DNA from: Magnetococcales bacterium | Lineage (GTDB): Bacteria; Pseudomonadota; Magnetococcia; Magnetococcales; JADGCL01 | DNA: 58,413 nucleotides | Assembly: GCA_015229005.1 (NCBI GenBank) | Contig: JADGCL010000010.1 | Coordinates: forward strand, 1 to 58,413 | Direction: 5' to 3' | Position numbers and translations under genes: made by a program | In this document: piece after piece, positions 53,416-58,413 of the stretch | Position numbering within the stretch: position 1 is the stretch's first letter | Layout: each line of letters begins with the position of its first letter | Notes under the pieces: generated by a model | Seen by the model: only the letters and a program-made list of their open reading frames with translations | The model's database searches: none | Told to the model about the DNA's origin: nothing

Positions 53416-56400
53416 ATGGGGGCGGCAATGCATATGTCTGAAAGTGTGGCGGCGCAGTTGGAACGCAGTCGGCTTGAGTTGCTTGACCTGTCCACCCGCA
53501 ATCGGCTGCTCAACACACCCCGGCATTCCAATCGCGCCAAGACCGTCGATGTGGTGGACGAGACATCGTCGGAAGTCTTCCGCCTCCTGGTGGGGGAATC
53601 CAAGTCCTTCACTTTCCTCGCGGGCAAGGAGGACCCGTCCGAGGATCAGTACCTGGCCGAAGACGCCGATCCCGACTTTGCCCCTCTACCCCAACCCATG
53701 GACGACGAGGTGGATGAACGCGGCATCGCCAAGCGCCACTCCGATACCCGGCTTCAGACCACCCTTACCAGCAAGGCTCTGCAAAAGCGCCTGCTCGCCC
53801 TCCATTATGATTCGCGGACCTATTTCGAGGAACAGGGCGTCAATATTCTCTATTTGGCACTTGGAATGCTGAAGTGGTTCGAAGATGACAAGTCCGAGAC
53901 CGAACGCTGGTCTCCGCTGGTATTGCTACCAGTTGGGCTTGAGCGCCAAAGCGCCGGCCAGCGTTTCAAGCTGCATGCTCTGCCCGAGGATCCCTCACCC
54001 AATATCTCGCTGGAGGCCAAGCTTCGGTCCGAGTTCGGGGTGAAGATGCCCGACTTCCCCGAACCCGACGATTTTAATATTGCCGACTATCTGGCTCAGG
54101 TGAAGGATGCCGTGGCTGGACAGGCCCGATGGGATGTCCACGCCGATGACATGGTGTTGGGCTTCTTCTCGTTCTCGAAGTTCCTGATGTATCGTGATCT
54201 CGACGCCGCCAACTGGCCTGAAGACAAGCGTCTCGATCTCAACGCCACCCTGGTCGGTCTGTTGCGCGACGGGTTCGAACCTGAGGACGGGCTGATTGGC
54301 GAGGACGATAAGATCGATCCTTATGTGCCGCCCTCGGCCCAGATCCACGTTATGGATGCCGACAGTTCCCAGACTCTGGCCATTGAGGAGGTGCGGCGGG
54401 GGCGCAATCTGGTGATTCAGGGGCCACCCGGCACTGGCAAGTCCCAGACCATCGCCAATCTGATCGCCGGTGCGGTGGCCGCAGGCCGCAAGGTACTGTT
54501 TGTCGCCGAGAAGATGGTGGCGCTGGACGTGGTGAAGCGTCGCCTGGACGCTATCGGACTGGGCGCCATCTGCCTGGAATTGCACAGCAACAAGGCCAAT
54601 AAGCGTGCCGTGCTGGACGAACTGCGCCGCACCAAGGAATTGGGGCGCCCCCTGACCGACGGCGTCGAGGCCGGGGTGATCGACCGGCTAACTGCCTTGC
54701 GCGACTGCCTCAACAGCCATGCCGAGATGATGCATCTGCGTCACCAGCCCTCGACCCTGACGCTTTATGCCATGATCGGTCATCTCGTGCGGTTGCGGGG
54801 GCAGAATGTACCACCGCCTGATTTCGAGTTGACCGCGCCTGAGCGCTGGACGCCGGAAGACAAGCGGTTGCGGGAACGGCTATTGGCGGAACTGACTGGG
54901 CGGGTCACCGAGATTGGTTGTCCCGCCGACCATCCCTGGTGTGGAGTAATGGCTCCGGCCATCCTGCCCATGGACATGGAACGGCTGATGCCGCGCCTGG
55001 GCGCCTTGGCCCGGCGGCTGGAGGTGACCGCGGACGCCCGTGACCGGCTGGTGGCCCTGCTGGGGATCGATGTTGCGGATACCATCGAGGCGGCCGAGCA
55101 GGCGGTCGCCATCGCCGAAGCCATTGTCCAGGCGCCTGACATGGATCGCCAGGCGGTCGCTGCTCCCTGTTGGGGCGAGCGGATCAACGAGGTCGCAGAA
55201 CTGGTGGAGCAAGGCGCCATTCACGCCCAGGCACGCCTTAACCTTGATGGCACCTTGACCGAAACCTCCTGGAGCGCCGATGTCGGTCTTGCTCGCCAGC
55301 ACATGGCTGCCTACGGCTCGTCCTGGCTGCGCCTTCTCAATGGCGATTACCGACGGGCGGTGGCCGCTCTGCGGTCGCTGCTGGTCCGCGAGATGCCCAA
55401 GGCCTTGTTCGAACGTATCGCCCTGCTCGATACCCTGATGGCTGGGCAGAAGGCAGCCAGGCTGCTGGAGCGGGAGGTCGAGCTGGGCCGCAGCGCCTTC
55501 GGCGGCCATTGGCGCAATGAAAGATCAGACTGGGAGCGGGCGCGGCGCAAGGTGGAATGGGTCAAGGAGGTGGAGGGCCGAGGTCTGCCGAACGACTTCC
55601 GTTCCATCGTCGCCCGTGTGTCGGACCTCGGGCAACTGGCGATGGCGGTGTCCGAATTGCGCCAAGCCCTGATGGGTTTGTCCGACGAGGTGGCGGGAGT
55701 GTTCTTGGCCCTCTCGCTTGATGTCCCGGCGGCGTTCGGTGTCCCCACGGTACGCGATCTTGCAATGGCGTCGCTGCTGGGCCGACTGGGCTTGTGGCAG
55801 CACCACGGTGAGGATCTGTCGCGTTGGATCATCTATCGCCTGCGGGCTGACGAGGCGCGGGCGGCGGGCATGGGTCCGCTGGTGGAGCGTCTGCACGACG
55901 GTCGTATGACAGGCGGAGTACTTTCCACCTTCGAACTCGCTTATTACGAGGCTGTCTTTCGGGACATGGTGGCTGTCCATCCCGACATCGCTCGTTTCGA
56001 CGGTGACGCTCGCGGCAAGCTGGTAGAGGATTTTCGCCAGACCGACAAGGCGCGCATCGAACTGGCGCGGCTTGAGGTACTCCAGGCCCATCATCGTGGC
56101 CTGCCCCAGGGCAATGCCGGCATCGGGCCGCTGGGTGTGTTGAACGGGGAGTTTGCCAAGAAAAAGAACCATATGGCCATCCGCAAGCTGATGGAAAAGG
56201 CCGCACCCGCCATCCAGGCCATCAAACCGGTGTTCATGATGAGCCCGCTGTCGGTGGCGCAGTACCTGCCTCCGGGTCTGGTGGAGTTCGATCTGTTGCT
56301 GATCGACGAGGCGTCCCAGGTCATGCCCGTGGATGCCCTGGGGGCCATGGCCCGCGCCCGGCAGGTGGTTGTGGTGGGCGACACTCGCCAGCTGCCGCCG

Positions 56401-58194
56401 ACCAATTTCTTCGCCCGCGCTGCCGGTGACAGCCGTGCAGGAGAGGAGGATGAGGAAGAAGGCAGTGCAAACGCTACCATCAAGGCGGAGGATGCCGAAA
56501 GTGTTCTGGAACTGTGTCTGGCCAAGGGCATGCCGTCCCGCATGCTGCGCTGGCACTACCGTTCCAAGCATCAGTCTCTGATAGCGGTGTCCAACCGCGA
56601 GTTCTACGACAACAAGCTCTACATCGTGCCCAGCCCCTACACTGCCAAGGCCGGAATGGGGCTCTCCTTCTGCCATCTGCCCGAGGCGGTTTATGACGCG
56701 GGCAACACCCGCATCAACGCTGTTGAGGCCAAGGCGGTGGCCGAGGCCATCATCCGCCACGCCAAGGCGACGCCCCATCTGTCGCTGGGGGTTGGCACCT
56801 TTTCCAGCGCCCAGCGCCAGGCCATCCTGGATGATCTGGAGCATCTGCGGCGTCTTCATCCCGAGACCGAGGACTTCTTCAACGCTGACGGCGCCGAACC
56901 TTTCTTCGTCAAGAACCTGGAAAACATCCAGGGCGACGAACGCGACGTCATCTTTATCTCGGTGGGCTATGGCCGTACCAAGACCGGCTATATTCCCATG
57001 GGATTCGGCCCGGTGAGCCGCGATGGCGGCGAGCGCCGCCTTAACGTGTTGATCAGCCGTGCCAAGCGCCGGTGCGAGGTGTTCTCCGGCATCACCGACG
57101 AGGATATTGACTTGGTCCGCGCCAAGAGCAGGGGCGCCGCCGCCCTGAAGGCTTTCCTTCACTTCTGCCGCACCGGCAAGCTGCACATGCCGGTGATCAC
57201 CAATCGCGAGATGGATTCCGTGTTCGAGGAGCAGGTGGCCAAGGCTGTCGCCGCCCATGGCTGGCAGGTGGTCCCTCAGGTGGGATTGGCCGGCTTCTTC
57301 ATCGATCTCGGCATCGCTGATGCGGAGCTTCCGGGGCGCTTCATTCTTGGCATCGAATGCGATGGCGCCACCTATCATTCATCGCGCTCTGCCCGTGATC
57401 GTGACCGGTTGCGGCAGGCAGTGCTTGAGGATCATGGCTGGATTATCTACCGAATTTGGAGCACAGACTGGTTCAACCGGCCCGATGCCGAATTGCGCAA
57501 GGTGCTGGCTGCCATCGAGGTAGCGCGAGCCGAACTGGACGAGCGCGGCGAGCAGGGAAAGGAACGCGAGCGTGCCGTCCCCATCGAACTGGTCACCTGG
57601 GAACGTGACGAGTCGCCGGCCCCCGGCCCGTCCGAAGATGCTGTGACTGCCCTTCCTTACCGCGAGGCCGTATTTTCGGTTCCCAACCACCAGGAATTGC
57701 ACGAGGTCCCCATCTCCACCCTAGCGACCCTGGCAGAACAGGTGGTTGTTGCCGAGGGTCCAGTACATAGCGACGAGATCGTCAATCGTCTGCGCAGCCT
57801 GTGGGGATTGCAAAGGACTGGTTCACGTATCAAGGCAGCGGTGGAAAGCGGGTTGAAGCGGGCGGTGATCAACGGTCGCCTGGTGGCGGATTCCGGCTTC
57901 TACGCCATCCCCGGTGCCGAGGTTAGTGTTCGTGACCGCGCCGATGTACAGGCCCCTGGCCTGCGCAAGCCCGACATGCTGCCGCCGGTCGAGATCCGCC
58001 TCGCCGTGTTGGACATCGTCAATGCCAATTTCGGCGCCACCCGCGACGAGGCTGCCATCGGTGTGGCGCGGCTGCTTGGCTTCAAGGCGACCAGTGTTCA
58101 GCTCAAGGCGGTGATCGAGCGGGAAATCAACTACCTGATTAGAAACGGGAAGATGGGGGAGAAAGAAGGGTTGTTGACCTTTCAAACCGGTTGA
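53416..58194 (+). CDS. DUF4011 / SF1 helicase / Vsr-like endonuclease / DUF3320 protein (Hhe-like defence)
   Basis: A 1592-aa protein; the start is ATG 53416 or more likely 53434 (MSESVAAQLERSRLELLDLS). DUF4011 occupies about 10-250. Helicase motifs: Walker A GPPGTGKSQTIANLI (~336), LLIDEASQVMPVDALGAMAR (~961), VVVVGDTRQLPPTNFF and LNVLISRAKRRCEVF. Residues ~1266-1355 form a Vsr/DUF559-like nuclease (FEEQVAKAVAAHGWQVVPQV, LGIECDGATYHSS, GWIIYRIWSTDWF), with Glu/Asp/Cys-adjacent acidic residues kept. DUF3320 follows (~1435-1590). This domain order is that of the single-gene Hhe anti-phage protein. It stands alone between IS remnants and a duplicated lipoprotein start, typical of a mobile defence gene. 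Confidence 0.88.
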   Translation: MGAAMHMSESVAAQLERSRLELLDLSTRNRLLNTPRHSNRAKTVDVVDETSSEVFRLLVGESKSFTFLAGKEDPSEDQYLAEDADPDFAPLPQPMDDEVDERGIAKRHSDTRLQTTLTSKALQKRLLALHYDSRTYFEEQGVNILYLALGMLKWFEDDKSETERWSPLVLLPVGLERQSAGQRFKLHALPEDPSPNISLEAKLRSEFGVKMPDFPEPDDFNIADYLAQVKDAVAGQARWDVHADDMVLGFFSFSKFLMYRDLDAANWPEDKRLDLNATLVGLLRDGFEPEDGLIGEDDKIDPYVPPSAQIHVMDADSSQTLAIEEVRRGRNLVIQGPPGTGKSQTIANLIAGAVAAGRKVLFVAEKMVALDVVKRRLDAIGLGAICLELHSNKANKRAVLDELRRTKELGRPLTDGVEAGVIDRLTALRDCLNSHAEMMHLRHQPSTLTLYAMIGHLVRLRGQNVPPPDFELTAPERWTPEDKRLRERLLAELTGRVTEIGCPADHPWCGVMAPAILPMDMERLMPRLGALARRLEVTADARDRLVALLGIDVADTIEAAEQAVAIAEAIVQAPDMDRQAVAAPCWGERINEVAELVEQGAIHAQARLNLDGTLTETSWSADVGLARQHMAAYGSSWLRLLNGDYRRAVAALRSLLVREMPKALFERIALLDTLMAGQKAARLLEREVELGRSAFGGHWRNERSDWERARRKVEWVKEVEGRGLPNDFRSIVARVSDLGQLAMAVSELRQALMGLSDEVAGVFLALSLDVPAAFGVPTVRDLAMASLLGRLGLWQHHGEDLSRWIIYRLRADEARAAGMGPLVERLHDGRMTGGVLSTFELAYYEAVFRDMVAVHPDIARFDGDARGKLVEDFRQTDKARIELARLEVLQAHHRGLPQGNAGIGPLGVLNGEFAKKKNHMAIRKLMEKAAPAIQAIKPVFMMSPLSVAQYLPPGLVEFDLLLIDEASQVMPVDALGAMARARQVVVVGDTRQLPPTNFFARAAGDSRAGEEDEEEGSANATIKAEDAESVLELCLAKGMPSRMLRWHYRSKHQSLIAVSNREFYDNKLYIVPSPYTAKAGMGLSFCHLPEAVYDAGNTRINAVEAKAVAEAIIRHAKATPHLSLGVGTFSSAQRQAILDDLEHLRRLHPETEDFFNADGAEPFFVKNLENIQGDERDVIFISVGYGRTKTGYIPMGFGPVSRDGGERRLNVLISRAKRRCEVFSGITDEDIDLVRAKSRGAAALKAFLHFCRTGKLHMPVITNREMDSVFEEQVAKAVAAHGWQVVPQVGLAGFFIDLGIADAELPGRFILGIECDGATYHSSRSARDRDRLRQAVLEDHGWIIYRIWSTDWFNRPDAELRKVLAAIEVARAELDERGEQGKERERAVPIELVTWERDESPAPGPSEDAVTALPYREAVFSVPNHQELHEVPISTLATLAEQVVVAEGPVHSDEIVNRLRSLWGLQRTGSRIKAAVESGLKRAVINGRLVADSGFYAIPGAEVSVRDRADVQAPGLRKPDMLPPVEIRLAVLDIVNANFGATRDEAAIGVARLLGFKATSVQLKAVIEREINYLIRNGKMGEKEGLLTFQTG

Positions 58195-58246
58195 CCCGAC
58201 AGAGGTGGTGGCGGACAAGGGGTATCACTCCCGAGAGGCGCCGAGA

Positions 58247-58413
58247 GGAGTTTTTCGCGCCCTGGCTGCCGCTTGGTTTGTCATAAACGGTCTAGAAGTT
58301 GCATTCGACCTGCCGTCACCTTCACGGTGTCCTTCATCTGCGATGGGGAAGGCGGGGGTCCATGATCAGTTCCCGAAAGTGGTCGATCTCGCTGTTGTTG
58401 ACGCTCGCCCTGG
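58247..58413. repeat. Direct repeat flanking the Hhe-like insertion, right copy (runs out of window)
   Basis: Partner of 52191-52359 in the same orientation. It begins 53 bases after the helicase-nuclease stop codon; identity is complete from the ATG at 58362 to the window end. Confidence 0.85.
58362..58413 (+). CDS. Lipoprotein, 5' end only
   Basis: Encodes the same signal start as 52308 (MISSRKWSISLLLTLAL) and leaves the window. Whether the rest is intact cannot be seen. The leader keeps GGGGAAGGCGGG before the ATG. Confidence 0.6.
   Translation, partial: MISSRKWSISLLLTLAL

Overview
The window is GC-rich DNA from an aerobic, Gram-negative-type bacterium. The signs are a caa3/aa3-family cytochrome oxidase cluster with copper chaperones, a phasin, a lipoprotein signal, an HD-GYP protein, GGDEF-like proteins and RF3. 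I judge it a pseudomonadote, but nothing here fixes the class; no rRNA or tRNA gene was recognised.

Left third (1-25.4 kb). A deacetylase-like protein (5' end outside the window) is followed by two tandem proteins with degenerate GGDEF domains, then a surface-polysaccharide group (GT-B glycosyltransferase, large membrane protein, GtrB-like GT2). From 9.15 to 17.6 kb lies a defence island: a HicBA-like pair, then a minus-strand cassette reading type III-like restriction subunit (res), NYN-domain protein, type III-like methylase (mod, 3' frameshift), and a transposase remnant. A 202-bp direct repeat carrying hicB flanks it. Next come a secreted His/Arg-rich protein, a phasin with a PhaR-like operator pair, an acyl-CoA synthetase, an alpha/beta hydrolase, a WecG/TagA glycosyltransferase and an HD-GYP protein.

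Middle (25.4-36 kb). A ROK kinase, small unknown proteins, an orphan OmpR-type regulator and prfC are followed by a second accessory patch (30.56-33.14 kb). That patch holds broken DUF4160 and DUF2442 genes, a PIN toxin with antitoxin, dinD, and repeated 3' tails resembling the end of a type I methylase gene. It is bounded on both sides by a GC-rich ~100-bp repeat that also occurs beside the first island. Then comes an operon-like set of exported trypsin-like protease, FHA membrane protein and a small interrupted membrane protein.

Right (36-51.4 kb). On the minus strand is the cytochrome oxidase operon: coxC, SCO, coxB, coxA, a 47-aa membrane peptide, DUF420 protein, ctaB. Divergent from it is an ABC exporter, followed by a second SCO with a PCu(A)C copper chaperone. 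On the plus strand a NuoE-like and a NuoF-like subunit and a 989-aa ferredoxin/GltD/molybdopterin-type fusion look like a soluble NADH-linked flavin transhydrogenase, followed by a ferritin-like protein.

Right end (51.4-58.4 kb). A Phd-VapC pair, then a third accessory insertion with an IS200-type remnant and a 1592-aa DUF4011/helicase/endonuclease/DUF3320 protein resembling the single-gene Hhe anti-phage protein. Duplicated 5' ends of one lipoprotein gene flank the insertion.

Two full copies of a ~146-bp element made of five consecutive hairpins lie directly after stop codons (20.8 and 47.7 kb); a decayed part of a third is at 53.3 kb.
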